A stretch of DNA of 64,000 nucleotides from VRUE01 sp963748075 (GCA_963748075.1 CAVVHQ010000023.1:1-64000); one strand, 5' to 3'. Counted from the stretch's first letter, positions 44,713 through 53,617 are shown. The notes: generated from the sequence alone by a model not told the origin. Numbers and translations: made by a program.

Positions 44713-45950
44713 TCAAGCGCTCTGGGTGGTTCCGCCGCGAAAGCTCGTCTCGAAATCGCTGAGGATCGCCAAGACCTCCTTCGCCTCCCAGCTGTCGCCC
44801 TTCTTCTGATTGCGGTGGCGGGTGAGAATGCCGGCCCGACCCAGATGGTCGAGGCCGTTTCGCGGCCACCCGTGAGCGTCCGGCCAGCTCCGCGGCGATC
44901 GCCGCGGTGATGATCGGGAACGACGGGAGCTGATCGAGGATCGCGCGGGCGGTCGAGTCGGCGCGCATCGGCTCTGCCCGCGCGACCCACTCCGCCTTCG
45001 GCTCCGCGAGCCGTCTCGGGAGGTTCAGCGCGATCTCCGCGGAATCCTCAACCGCCTCGGCGAACTGCGCCACCCAGCGATCGACCTCGTCCAGGCGAAA
45101 ATCTTCGAGGCCGGCGACATAGGCGTTCTTGTCGGTCGCCAAGACCAGGGACAGGGGCGGCACGTACGTCGGCGCCACCCCCCTGCGACGTAAGAGCGTG
45201 TGGATCAAGCATCGTCCCATCCTCCCGTTGCCATCGCCGAACGGGTGGATCGTCTCGAACTGCGCATGCGCGATCGCCGCCTGGGCGACCGGCGAGACGT
45301 CGTCGCGGTGCATGAACTCGCAGAGATCGTCGACCAACTCCGGCACGTACCCCGGTGGCGCCGGCACGAATGCGGCGCCAGGTGGGGACCAGGCCGCCGA
45401 TCCAGCCCTGCTCTTCGCTGAGCTTCCCGGCGATCTGGTCGAGGGGTGAGACGATCGCGATCTCTCCGTGAATCGACAGGATGTCGTCGACGGTGAAGTC
45501 GCCCGCTCCGCCCCCGATCTCGACCGCGCGCTCCATTGCTCGTACGTTGCCGAGCACTCTCGGCGCCTGTGGCATCGCGGCCGACTCCCCCCGCCCCGGC
45601 CTCGGCCCTGGCGAGCTTCCGCTGCGATATCGGCGACTCCTCGATCGCCGACGAAGCCAGTGCCTCGGACCGCAGAGAGCTGACGCGCCAGCCCCTCGAG
45701 CGAGCGCAGCGCCCCACCCGACGCGTTCAACTCGGGCACAGGCGGCGCCCGCGCGCTCCGACGAAGCGGAAGTCGCCGCGCTCAGCTCCGGCAGTAGTCG
45801 CCAACCGGATCGGGTACGAAGGCGCGAAAGCTACCTGGCGGGCTTGCCCCCACCACGAGGCGTGCCAAAGCGCGGGACCCATGTGCGGCTCTCGTAGATC
45901 CCGCGTCCGCGCCTCTCTGCGTCGATAGAGCCTTTACGCGTCTCGGTCAT
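44713..45950 (-). pseudogene. Fic-domain AMP/UMP-transferase family gene, heavily frameshifted
   Basis: Starts MTETRKGSIDAERRGRGIYE at ATG 45948-45950. Recognisable Fic-family pieces then appear in alternating frames: FRAFVPDPVGDY (about 45830), LRSLEGLARQLS and LRSEALASSAIEESPISQRK (45.7 kb), VLGNVRAMERAVEIG and FTVDDILSIHGEIA (45.5 kb), and the Fic core AHAQFETIHPFGDGNGRMGR (HxFxDGNGR, 45.2 kb) followed by a winged-helix tail, ending TGA 44713. At least five frameshifts plus an early stop separate them. The catalytic His-Pro-Phe-x-Asp-Gly-Asn-Gly-Arg is intact in isolation. Clearly decayed. Confidence 0.85.
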
Positions 45951-45951
45951 A

Positions 45952-45979
45952 CTTAAAGGTTACGGCACTAACCTTTAAG
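45952..45979. promoter_or_regulatory. AT-rich palindrome before the Fic gene
   Basis: CTTAAAGGTTA (45952-45962) and TAACCTTTAAG (45969-45979) form a perfect 11-bp inverted repeat with a 6-bp centre, abutting the Fic start codon (45950). In this G+C-rich region such an AT-rich palindrome stands out and probably was an operator over the -10 region. Confidence 0.6.
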
Positions 45980-46015
45980 CTAGATGCCGGCCTCTAAAGC
46001 TTGCGCCCCTACGAC

Positions 46016-46064
46016 GCCGGGGGGCCGATATGTGGGGCCGGAGTTGACATTTCGGCCCATCGGC
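46016..46064. repeat. dispersed inverted repeat, copy C (after pilC)
   Basis: Arms GCCGGGGGGCCGAT and TTCGGCCCATCGGC around a 21-nt loop, with one wobble and one mismatch. It ends 6 nt before the pilC stop codon (46071-46073), like copies A and B beyond dipZ and the PRC-barrel-like gene. Confidence 0.7.
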
Positions 46065-46070
46065 GGGGTT

Positions 46071-47315
46071 CTAGCGAATCTTTTCGTACAGGCTGAAGAT
46101 CGGCAGGTACATCGAGATCACGATGAAGCCGACCACGCCGCCGACGAAGACGATCATCAGCGGCTCGATCAGCGAGGTGAGGGCCTTGACCTTGGCGTCC
46201 ACCTCGGTCTCGTAGAAGTCGGCGATCTTGGCCAGCATGTGCTCGAGCTTCCCGGTCTCCTCTCCGACTGCGACCATCTGGCCGACCATCGGCGGGAAGA
46301 TCGGGTTGCGCTCGATCGGCCCGGCCAGCGAGCCGCCCCGCTTGGCCGTCGCGTAGAGGTCGTCCATCGCCTGCTCGATGACCACGTTGCCGGCCGTCTC
46401 GCCGGTCAGTTTGATCGCCTGGAGCATCGGCACGCCCGCGGAGACCGAGCCGGAGAAGGTGCGCGACCAGCGGGCCAGCGCGACCTTCTGGATCACGTCG
46501 CCGATCTTGAAGGGGATGCGCAGCTTGAAGCGGTCCCAGACCTCCTTGCCGCGGTCGGTCCGCTTCCAGCGGAAGAAGCCGACGGCGGCGAGGACCAGCG
46601 CCGGGATGATGACGAACCAGTAGCCGGTGATCGCGTCGGAGGCGGATACGCAGACCTGGGTCGGCAGCGGCAGCGCCGCGCTTTCGCCGGGGTGTTCTTC
46701 GGCCAGTTCTTCGAAGATGCCGGCGAAGACTGGGATGATGAAGGCGACCACGCCGAGCAGCGCCAGGGTCGCGAAGCCGAACACGAGGACCGGATAGGTC
46801 AGCGCCGATTTGACTTGCCGCCGCAGCGCGTCGGTCTTCTCGACCTGGTAGGCGATCCGCTCCAGCGCGTCTTCCAGCCGCCCCGATTGCTCGCCGGAGC
46901 GGACCATCGCCCGGTAGAGGCGGTCGAACACCTCCGGGTGGCGCTCCATCGCCTGCTCCAGGGTGCTGCCCGCCTCGACGTCGGCCCGCACCCCGGCGAC
47001 CGCCTCGCGGATCCGCTCGTCCTCGGTCTGCTCTTCCAGCGTGTGCAGGGTGCGCAGCATCGGCATCCCCGAGGCGATCAGGGTCGCGAACTGGCGCGAG
47101 AAGATCGCCAGCTCGCGCACGTCGACGCCCTTCCAGCGCCTGAACAGGTTCTCGAGCGCGAACGGCTCGCTCTTCTCGTTGACGTCGAGGACGATCAGGC
47201 CGCGCTGGCGCAGCTGCTCGGTGACCTGCGCCTTGGACTCGGCTTCGACCTCGCCGGCGCTCGCCGCGCCGGCCACGTCCATCGCCCGGAAGGCGAAGGT
47301 GGTCGCGGAGGCCAT
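46071..47315 (-). CDS. pilC: type IV pilus platform protein (type II secretion F family)
   Basis: 414 residues with two T2SSF domains: the first includes LAIFSRQFATLIASGMPMLR, FDRLYRAMVRSGEQSGRLED and the membrane segment LVFGFATLALLGVVAFIIPV; the second WSRTFSGSVSAGVPMLQAI, MVAVGEETGKLEHMLAKI and the final segment MIVFVGGVVGFIVISMYLPI. Three membrane spans in total, the normal PilC layout. PilC is the rotor-like base that PilB and PilT turn. It lies 4 nt after pilT. The frame is intact. Confidence 0.95.
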   Translation of the reverse strand: MASATTFAFRAMDVAGAASAGEVEAESKAQVTEQLRQRGLIVLDVNEKSEPFALENLFRRWKGVDVRELAIFSRQFATLIASGMPMLRTLHTLEEQTEDERIREAVAGVRADVEAGSTLEQAMERHPEVFDRLYRAMVRSGEQSGRLEDALERIAYQVEKTDALRRQVKSALTYPVLVFGFATLALLGVVAFIIPVFAGIFEELAEEHPGESAALPLPTQVCVSASDAITGYWFVIIPALVLAAVGFFRWKRTDRGKEVWDRFKLRIPFKIGDVIQKVALARWSRTFSGSVSAGVPMLQAIKLTGETAGNVVIEQAMDDLYATAKRGGSLAGPIERNPIFPPMVGQMVAVGEETGKLEHMLAKIADFYETEVDAKVKALTSLIEPLMIVFVGGVVGFIVISMYLPIFSLYEKIR

Positions 47316-47318
47316 CCG

Positions 47319-48653
47319 CTAGGCCCCGGGGGTTTGGACGGGCGGAGGGGCGGAGGGAGGCGGGGCGGTCCTAGCCGCGGGAGCGGCCGGCGGAGGGCTG
47401 GGGGCCGGGGCCGCGTCGCCGGGCGGCGGCGCGGAGGACGGTGGCGGTGGGGAGGGCGGCGACGCGGGCGCGGGTTTGGGGGCCGCTGGCCCCGCGGAGG
47501 CGGCGCCGGGGCGCGCCGGGGACGGGGGCGCCGCCCGCTGCGGCTGCGCGCCGTCGCCCCGCAGCGCCGCCGGCGCCGCCGGCGCCGCGCCGAGCAGCCG
47601 CTTCAGCTCCTCGGGCACCGAGGCGCGCGCCTCGGCCAGGGCGCGGGTGATCGTCCCCGCCCGGACCAGCCGCACCAGGTCGGCGTCCATCGTCTGCATG
47701 CCGACCGCGCCCGAGGTCTGCACCGCGGCGTAGATCTGGTGCGTCTTGCCCTCGCGGATCAGGTTGCGGATCGCCGGAGTCGGCACCAGCACCTCGCAGG
47801 CGACGACCCGGCCGGTGCCGTCGGCGGTCGGCAGCAGCTGCTGGGTGACGATCCCCTGCAGGGCGATCGAGAGCTGCGTGCGCACCTGCCCCTGCTGCTC
47901 GGGCGGGAAGACGTCGATGATCCGGTCGACCGTCTGCGCGGTCGACTGGGTGTGCAGGGTGGCGAAGACGAGGTGGCCGGTCTCGGCCGCGGTCAGCGCG
48001 GTGGCGATCGTCTCCATGTCGCGCATCTCGCCGACCAGGATCACGTCGGGGTCCTCTCGCAGCGCGGCGCGCAGGCCGAGCGCGAAGTCGGCCGCGTCGG
48101 AGCCGATCTCGCGCTGGTTGACGATCGAGCGTTTGTGCTGGTGCAGGAACTCGATCGGGTCCTCGATCGTCAGGATGTGGTCCTGGCGCTCTTCGTTGAT
48201 CACGTCGAGCATCGCCGCCAGGGTGGTCGACTTGCCCGAGCCGGTCGGCCCGGTGACCAGCACGAAGCCGCGCGGTTTGGCGGCCAGCTCACGCAGCACC
48301 TGCGGCACCTTGAGCGTGTCGAGCCCGGGGATGTCCTGCGGGACGAGCCGGAAGGCGGCGCTGACCGAGCCGCGCTGGAAGAAGCAGTTGACGCGGAAGC
48401 GGGCGACGCCGGGGATCGCGTAGGCGAAGTCGAGCTGCTTGCTGTTCTCGAAGCGCTTGCGCTGGTCGTCGTTGAGGATGCCGTAGACGACCTCGCGGGT
48501 CTGCGCGCCGGAGAGCACCGGGAAGCCCTCCATCGGCTCGATCCGTCCCTTGTCGCGGATCGCCGGCGGGAAGCCGGCGGTGAGGTGGACGTCGGAGGCG
48601 CGGGCCTCGACCATGCGGCTGAGAACCTCTGCGAAGTCGAAATCCATGGCCAT
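47319..48653 (-). CDS. pilT: pilus retraction ATPase with Pro/Ala-rich tail
   Basis: 444 residues from ATG 48651-48653 (ATG 48647 possible). Residues 1-345 are a standard PilT: VEARASDVHLTAG, Walker A TGPTGSGKSTTLAAML, Asp box ILTIEDPIEF, Walker B VILVGEMRDMETI, and the His box TLHTQ. The last 95 residues are a Pro/Ala/Ser stretch (PPSPARPGAASAGPAAPKPA and more) absent from ordinary PilT, which ends at about 345-370. PilT depolymerises pili for twitching motility or DNA uptake. It lies upstream of pilC and about 270 bp from pilB. Confidence 0.93.
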   Translation of the reverse strand: MAMDFDFAEVLSRMVEARASDVHLTAGFPPAIRDKGRIEPMEGFPVLSGAQTREVVYGILNDDQRKRFENSKQLDFAYAIPGVARFRVNCFFQRGSVSAAFRLVPQDIPGLDTLKVPQVLRELAAKPRGFVLVTGPTGSGKSTTLAAMLDVINEERQDHILTIEDPIEFLHQHKRSIVNQREIGSDAADFALGLRAALREDPDVILVGEMRDMETIATALTAAETGHLVFATLHTQSTAQTVDRIIDVFPPEQQGQVRTQLSIALQGIVTQQLLPTADGTGRVVACEVLVPTPAIRNLIREGKTHQIYAAVQTSGAVGMQTMDADLVRLVRAGTITRALAEARASVPEELKRLLGAAPAAPAALRGDGAQPQRAAPPSPARPGAASAGPAAPKPAPASPPSPPPPSSAPPPGDAAPAPSPPPAAPAARTAPPPSAPPPVQTPGA

Positions 48654-48732
48654 CTAGATCGACCCCCCGAGCCGATCCCTAGAGCCCACGCAGCGATTTC
48701 GCCAGCCTCGCGGCAGCATTGTGTTCACGGGA

Positions 48733-48906
48733 GGGGGCAAAAGGCTCCCGCAGGCGTCGCGAGCGGTGATTGCGAGGTCCGCGAGCCGGCGGCAAGCCTC
48801 CCGCAGGCGTCGGCAGCGCTGCCGCAGGCGTCGCGAGCGCCGCCCCGGGGCGCGGGGAGCGCTGCCGCCGACGCGGGGAGCGCTGTCCCCGGCGCGAGGA
48901 GCGCTG
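48733..48906. repeat. degenerate tandem repeats between pilB and pilT
   Basis: CTCCCGCAGGCGTCGCGAGC-type units recur near 48748, 48798 and 48820, followed by three GCGGGGAGCGCTG-type units (48855-48905). No convincing reading frame covers them. The block fills most of the 270-bp gap between pilB and pilT. Confidence 0.7.
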
Positions 48907-48920
48907 CTGCGCACGTCCGC

Positions 48921-50713
48921 TCAGGCGGTGACACGGATGACCTCCTCGAGGCTGGTCAGGCCGGAGCGCACCTTGCTGAGGCCGTCCTCGCGCAGGGTCA
49001 GCATCCCCTCCTTACGGGCCACCGCGGCGATCTCCGCCTCCGGCGCCAAGGCGACCGTCATCTCCTTGATCCGCTCGCTCATCTCCATCACCGAGAAGAC
49101 GCCGATCCGGCCGCGGTAGCCGCTCTGGTTGCAGCGCGCGCAGCCGAGCGGCTCGTAGGCCTCCAGCTCGCCGCCGACCCGGATCTCGGCCTCGGCCAGC
49201 GCCTCGGGCGAGACCAGGACCCGCCGCTTGCAGTGGCTGCAGAGCTTGCGCGCCAGCCGCTGGGCGACAACGCAGTCGACCGCCGAGGCGGTGAGGAAGG
49301 CCTCGACCCCCATTTTGGTCAGGCGGGCGATCGCGCCGGGGGCGTCGTTGGTGTGCAGCGTGGTCAGCATCATGTGGCCGGTCAGCGCCGCCTCGATCGC
49401 GATCCGCGCCGTCTCGGCGTCGCGGATCTCGCCGACCATGACGATGTCGGGATCGGCGCGCAGGATCGAGCGCAGCCCGGTGGCGAAGTCGAGCCCCGCC
49501 TTGCGGTTGACGTTGATCTGGTTGATCCCGGGCAGCCGGTACTCGACCGGGTCCTCGATCGTGATGATGTTCTGCTCGACCTCGTTCAGGTCCTGGAGCG
49601 CCGCGTACAGGGTCGTCGACTTGCCCGAGCCGGTCGGCCCGGTGACCAGCACCGCGCCGTAGGCCTGCCGGAAGGAGCCCTCGAAGCGCCCCCGCGCCGA
49701 GCCGTCCATCCCCAGCTCGTCGAGCGAGCGCTGCGCGTTGTCCTTGTCGAGGATGCGGATCGTCGCCCCCTCGCCGCGCTGGGTCGGCAGGGTGGTGACG
49801 CGCAGGTCGACGCGGCGGTCCTCGACCGTGACGCTGACCCGGCCGTCCTGCGGCACCCGCTTCTCGGCGATGTTGAGGTCGCTCATGATCTTCACCCGCG
49901 AGACGACCGCGTTGACCATCCGCTTCGGCACGTGGGCCGCCTCGCGCAGCACGCCGTCGACCCGGAAGCGAACCCGCATCTCCCCCTCGCCGGACTCGAA
50001 GTGCACGTCGGAGGCCCCCTCCCCCACCGCCTGGCCGAGGATGCTGTAGACGAGCTTGACCACCGGCGCGTCCTCGGGGCTGACCTCCATCGCGGCGACT
50101 TCCGCCGGTTCGTCCTCGGCCGCCGCCTCGCCCTCGCTGACCGCCTCGCTGACCGCGCTCTGCAGCGTGTTGAGGCGGCCGATCAGCGCCTCGATGTCCT
50201 CCTCGGCGGCGACCGCGGCGCGGCAGTCGAGCGCCGTGGCGATCTGGATGTCGTCGACCGCCAGCACGTTGGTCGGGTCGGCCATCGCGACCAGCAGCGT
50301 CTCCTTGTCGACGAAGCCGACCGGCAGGGCGCGGTAGCGGCGCGCGGTGTTGACCGAGATCAGGTTGGCGGCCGCCATGTCGACCTGGAAGCGGAGAGGT
50401 CGAGGTGGTCGAGGCCGTAGCGCTCGGCGATCGCGCGGGAGAGCTGGTCGGCGTCGATCGCCCCCTGCTCGAGCAGCAGCTGCTCCGGCGGGCGACCGGC
50501 GGTGCGGGCCTGCTCGATCGCCTGCCGCGCCGCGTCGTCGCCGACGAAGCCGAGGTCGACCAGCACGTCGGTGACGAAGCCGCTGGAGCGGCCGCGGGCC
50601 AGCGGCGGGGTGAGGCCGGGCGTGCCGCCGCCCTCCGGCTCGAGCGCCGGCGCGGTCGAGTCGCCGGGCTCGGGGACGGGCCGCAGATGGCTCGGGTACT
50701 CGCGCGAGTCCAT
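48921..50713 (-). pseudogene. pilB: pilB (pilus extension ATPase), one frameshift
   Basis: Starts at ATG 50713. Residues 1-110 form the N-terminal MshEN-like domain (FVTDVLVDLGFVGDDAARQA, RYGLDHLDLSA). At about 50390 one base is missing (LSA then FQVD and MAAANLISV), after which the frame is clean to 48921: KLVYSILGQAVGEGASDVHF, Walker A LVTGPTGSGKSTTLYAAL, Asp box IITIEDPVEYR, Walker B IVMVGEIRDAETA, LTTLHTNDAP, and the tetracysteine zinc motif CSHCKRR and CARCNQSGYRGR. Without correction only the ATPase part from 50378 is translated. PilB assembles pili. Confidence 0.88.
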
Positions 50714-50881
50714 GCTCAGCTCAGCTTTCCGGCCTTCGGCTCATACGTCCGCTTATTAGCTCGACATCGGGCGCTCCGAGCTTGAATGCAGGCGGTTCGT
50801 CTGCGGGGCGGAGGTCGACCTGGCTGTTGAGGACTTGGGCCGTTCCCAAAGTGGACCGATTCGTGCCACAATCGACACGAG

Positions 50882-51782
50882 GTGATTGGGAGCGGGCTCA
50901 GCGGGAACGCCAGGGGCGCACGTGCGGGGGCGCATATCCTCGCGTTGGCCGCCACCTCGGAGAACCGCGACCTGGTCGGCGAAGTGTCCGACTCCCTCCC
51001 GCCGTGGAAGGACGCCGCCCTCGTGTCGCGGGACGACTGCATGGAGATGATCATGCCCTCGGTCGACGAGATCTTCTTCGTCAGGTTCGCCGCCGAGCAG
51101 TGGCTGCAGAAGGCGCCCGGCGGGGCGCTGAAGATCGGCAGCGAGGAGGCGGACGCGGCGGTCCTGGCGCTCGCCGAAGGCTGGTCGGAGACCGTCGTGC
51201 ACGCGCTCGCCGCCCGGCCGCTGAGCCCTGACCGAGCTGGGCCGCGCCGTCGGCGGCCCGGGCCGAGCGGGCCTGGAGTGCCGGCTCGCCGCGATGCGCG
51301 GCGCGGGTCTGGTCGAGGCCCGTCCCGGCGACGTCGAGGGCGCCCTCTACGCGGCCACCGACTGGCTGCGGGCCGGGATCGCCCCGCTGGTCGCCGCGGC
51401 GCGCTTCGAGCACCACTTCGACCCCGTGGAGCTGCCGAAGATCGAGAGCCTCGACGTCGAGGCGGCCTTCCTGCTCACCCTGCCGCTGATCGGGCTGCCC
51501 GCCGAGCTGACCGGCCTCTGCCGGCTCGTGGTCGAGCTCCCGCGGGTCGAGGTGATCCTCCCGGCCGGTGTGATGGCCCGCGTCGAAGGCGGCCGGGTCG
51601 TCTCCTGCACCGCTCGCCTCGAGGAGGAAGCCGACGCCTTCGCCACCGGGCCGCCCACCGCCTGGATGGACGCCGTGATCAACCCTCCCGCCAGCCGGGT
51701 CATCCCCGAGGGCGACGAGGCGCTCGTCCGCGCCCTGCTCGAGGGGCTGCACGACGTCCTGTTCGGGATCCCGGTCGCGTAG
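50882..51782 (+). pseudogene. winged-helix regulator of the HxlR-like tandem family, degraded
   Basis: Reads GSGLSGNARGARAGAHILAL (compare NGARSGAQTLILLADP at 63.85 kb, same family), then FAAEQWLQKAPGGALKIGSE and LAEGWSETVVHALAARPLS. At about 51226 it shifts frame and continues LTELGRAVGGPGRAG, RLAAMRGAGLVEARPGDVEG, then the effector part SLDVEAAFLLTLPLIGLPAE and RVEGGRVVSCTARLEEEADAF to TAG 51782. The first winged helix is largely deleted. This repeated family occurs in at least three more broken copies at 59.6, 61.0 and 63.8 kb. It sits between pilB and a vapBC pair, opposite strand. Confidence 0.75.
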
Positions 51783-51836
51783 GGGCTCCCAAGCGGAGCG
51801 GCCCCGACGGCGGCAAGGGCCTGTCCCGATTCCGTC

Positions 51837-51880
51837 GATTGGAGCTTTGACCACCGATTTCGGGGGTCAAAGCTCCAGTC
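51837..51880. terminator. long hairpin after the winged-helix gene
   Basis: GATTGGAGCTTTGACC (51837-51852) pairs with GGTCAAAGCTCCAGTC (51865-51880): 16 bp with one wobble, 12-nt loop. It follows the regulator stop (51782) and precedes vapB. No long U-tract follows, so it could be a terminator or a processing/attenuation structure. Confidence 0.55.
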
Positions 51881-51918
51881 GAGCAGGCCCTATTGCCCTA
51901 TTGGGATCAGGCCTACTA

Positions 51919-51937
51919 GGTGGTACCCCGGTGGTAC
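51919..51937 (+). promoter_or_regulatory. direct-repeat operator of the vapBC pair
   Basis: GGTGGTAC occurs at 51919-51926 and 51930-51937, one helical turn apart, ending 9 nt before the antitoxin GTG at 51947. This position suits autorepression by the VapB-VapC complex. Confidence 0.45.
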
Positions 51938-51946
51938 ACTTGCTCC

Positions 51947-52228
51947 GTGGCTACGCGATACCCCCGCATCCAGGTCACCGAAGATCCCGATCTCGCCCAG
52001 GCGCTGCGCGTCGCGGCCCGGCGCCTGCCCGCTGGCCTGCCGCGCTCCCGGCAAGTGCGCGAGCTGGCGATCGCCGGGGCCCGTCACCTCGCTGCCGAGC
52101 CGCAGAACGAGGCCAAGCGCCAAGAGCTGCTGGAGCAGCTCGCGGAGAGCTTCGAGGAGCCCGAGACGGCCGGCGTCGACTGGGGCCTGCTGCGCGAGGG
52201 CAAGCGCCGTGCCTGGCCGATCCGATAG
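51947..52228 (+). CDS. VapB-type antitoxin
   Basis: 93 residues from GTG 51947. RYPRIQVTEDPDLAQALRVA and LPRSRQVRELAIAGARHLA are a ribbon-helix-helix-like antitoxin body; the tail LEQLAESFEEPETAGVDW and LLREGKRRAW is the toxin-binding part. It overlaps the downstream PIN toxin by 20 nt, so the two are co-translated. This pair lies within the region separating pilB from the thioredoxin-like gene. Confidence 0.85.
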   Translation: MATRYPRIQVTEDPDLAQALRVAARRLPAGLPRSRQVRELAIAGARHLAAEPQNEAKRQELLEQLAESFEEPETAGVDWGLLREGKRRAWPIR

Positions 52229-52661
52229 CGACGTCGCTTGGGGCGAGCTGCCGCTCGTCGTCGACACCTCCGCCTGGGCACGCGCCGCTCGCCCGGAGGT
52301 CCGCGGGCCTTGGCGGCAGGCGCTGCTGGGAGGGCGCCTGCGCATCTCGCCCCTGGTGCGCTTCGAGATCCTGCTCAGCGCCCGCGGCGGCGACAGCTTC
52401 GACACGCTCGCCGAACAGCTCTCGGCCCTCCAGCCGGCCCCGCTCACCACGGCCGTGATCCGCGCCGCCGAGGCGGCGATGCGGGCGCTCGCCCACCGCT
52501 CCTCCGGGGCGCAGCGCCTGCCGATCGTCGACTACCTGGTCGCCGCCGCGGCACAGGAGCTCGGCGCGGCGGTCATCCACTACGACCGGGACTTCGACAC
52601 GCTGGCGGAGATCATGGAGTTCGAGTCGACCTGGCTCGCACCGTCCAACGCACTGGATTGA
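52209..52661 (+). CDS. PIN-domain toxin (VapC-type)
   Basis: 150 residues from GTG 52209. LPLVVDTSAWARAARPE carries the first Asp, SPLVRFEILLSARGG the Glu, QRLPIVDYLVAAAAQELGAA the third acidic residue and VIHYDRDFDTLAEI the last. All four catalytic acids are present, and the frame is intact, so this is the one clearly intact plus-strand TA pair of the window. The target RNA is unknown. Confidence 0.92.
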   Translation: MPGRSDSDVAWGELPLVVDTSAWARAARPEVRGPWRQALLGGRLRISPLVRFEILLSARGGDSFDTLAEQLSALQPAPLTTAVIRAAEAAMRALAHRSSGAQRLPIVDYLVAAAAQELGAAVIHYDRDFDTLAEIMEFESTWLAPSNALD

Positions 52662-52690
52662 GCACCGGCGTCGATCCGATCGTTCGCAGG

Positions 52691-53299
52691 CTACGGGTGG
52701 TAGTGGACGGTCCGGCCCTTGTAGCCGGCGTCGATCACCGCTTGGCGGACGCTCTGGGCGCTCTGGAACCCATAGCTGGCCGAGGCGGTGGGGACGAGGT
52801 GCTTCAGGTGCTTGGGGGTGACGACGACCAGCGCCGGCACCCGGTCGACCCCGACCCCCTCGGTGATCGCCGCGTAGCGGGAGATCCTGCGGGCCGGGAC
52901 GACGAACAGCGCGACGCCGGGAAAGGCGGCGACGCCCTTGGTGGCGATCTTGACCAGCCGGTCGTCGATGCCGCCGTCGCGGACGAAGAGCAGCACCAGG
53001 GTCTTGTTGGCGTGCCAGGCGGCGATCACCGGGCGCGGCAGGCGCGGCGCGTCGCTCGCCGCGCCCTGGGCCAGCGAGAGCGCCGTGGCGAGCGCCTCGG
53101 AGGGGCTCGCCGGAGCCGGCACTTCGACCTGCGTGGTGACCGTGGTCGAGCTGAGGCCGCTGTCGGCTTCGCCGCCGCCTCCTTCCGATCCTTCTTCCCC
53201 GCCCCCGGAGGAGGAGAGCACGAAGAAGGCGACGCCAACCAGCAGCACGCCGACCACGGCGAGCTGCACGAGCGGGTTGCTGTTCAGCGCGTCCCTCAT
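52691..53299 (-). CDS. membrane-anchored thioredoxin-fold-like protein near the pilus locus
   Basis: 202 residues from ATG 53299 (ATG 53311 possible). MRDALNSNPLVQLAVVGVLL, then VGVAFFVL form an N-terminal membrane anchor; a Gly/Glu/Ser linker follows. The C-terminal 120 residues (PVIAAWHANKTLVLLFVRDG, VALFVVPARRISRYAAITEG, RVPALVVVTPKHLKHLVPTA) look like a thioredoxin fold without a CxxC pair, so redox activity is unlikely. Its position upstream of pilB, on the same strand, suggests a pilus accessory role, for example in assembly. The function is not known. Confidence 0.8.
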   Translation of the reverse strand: MRDALNSNPLVQLAVVGVLLVGVAFFVLSSSGGGEEGSEGGGGEADSGLSSTTVTTQVEVPAPASPSEALATALSLAQGAASDAPRLPRPVIAAWHANKTLVLLFVRDGGIDDRLVKIATKGVAAFPGVALFVVPARRISRYAAITEGVGVDRVPALVVVTPKHLKHLVPTASASYGFQSAQSVRQAVIDAGYKGRTVHYHP

Positions 53300-53389
53300 G
53301 CCTTTGCACATTTAGCTCGGCAGTGCGGGGCACGAGCTTGAATCGGGGGCTGGCGCCTGCACCCGCCGCCCGCCCGGTCTCTGCCCTGC

Positions 53390-53572
53390 CTACCGCCTTG
53401 CCCGATCGTGCCCTGACGATCCACCGTGCGTCAGGCGCCATCGCCGCACTCGGTCCGGGCCGAACATGATTGACATCCCGATCCCGGTCACCCCGAAGGC
53501 GATCAAATAGGCCACACCGGGACTGGCGTGGGTGATGCCGATGTCCCATCCGCGCGCTTGCCTATCGGTACG
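53390..53572 (-). pseudogene. truncated copy of small membrane protein Y
   Basis: An open frame ITHASPGVAYLIAFGVTGIG, SIMFGPDRVRRWR ending TAG 53390 matches the 67-residue proteins at 55803-56006 and 63519-63722 from about residue 26 on. The N-terminal segment is lost. Together with the methyltransferase upstream region it fills the 53.3-53.6 kb gap. Confidence 0.6.
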
Positions 53573-53617
53573 GTGACGATTTTACATAGGTAATTTCAAG
53601 CGCTAAGCTTTGCTGCG

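Noticed and set aside
45984..50420. A 1478-codon open frame on the plus strand
   Set aside because: It lies antisense to pilC, pilT and pilB and has the Arg/Gly/Asp/Leu composition expected from reading G+C-rich genes backwards; no domain is visible.
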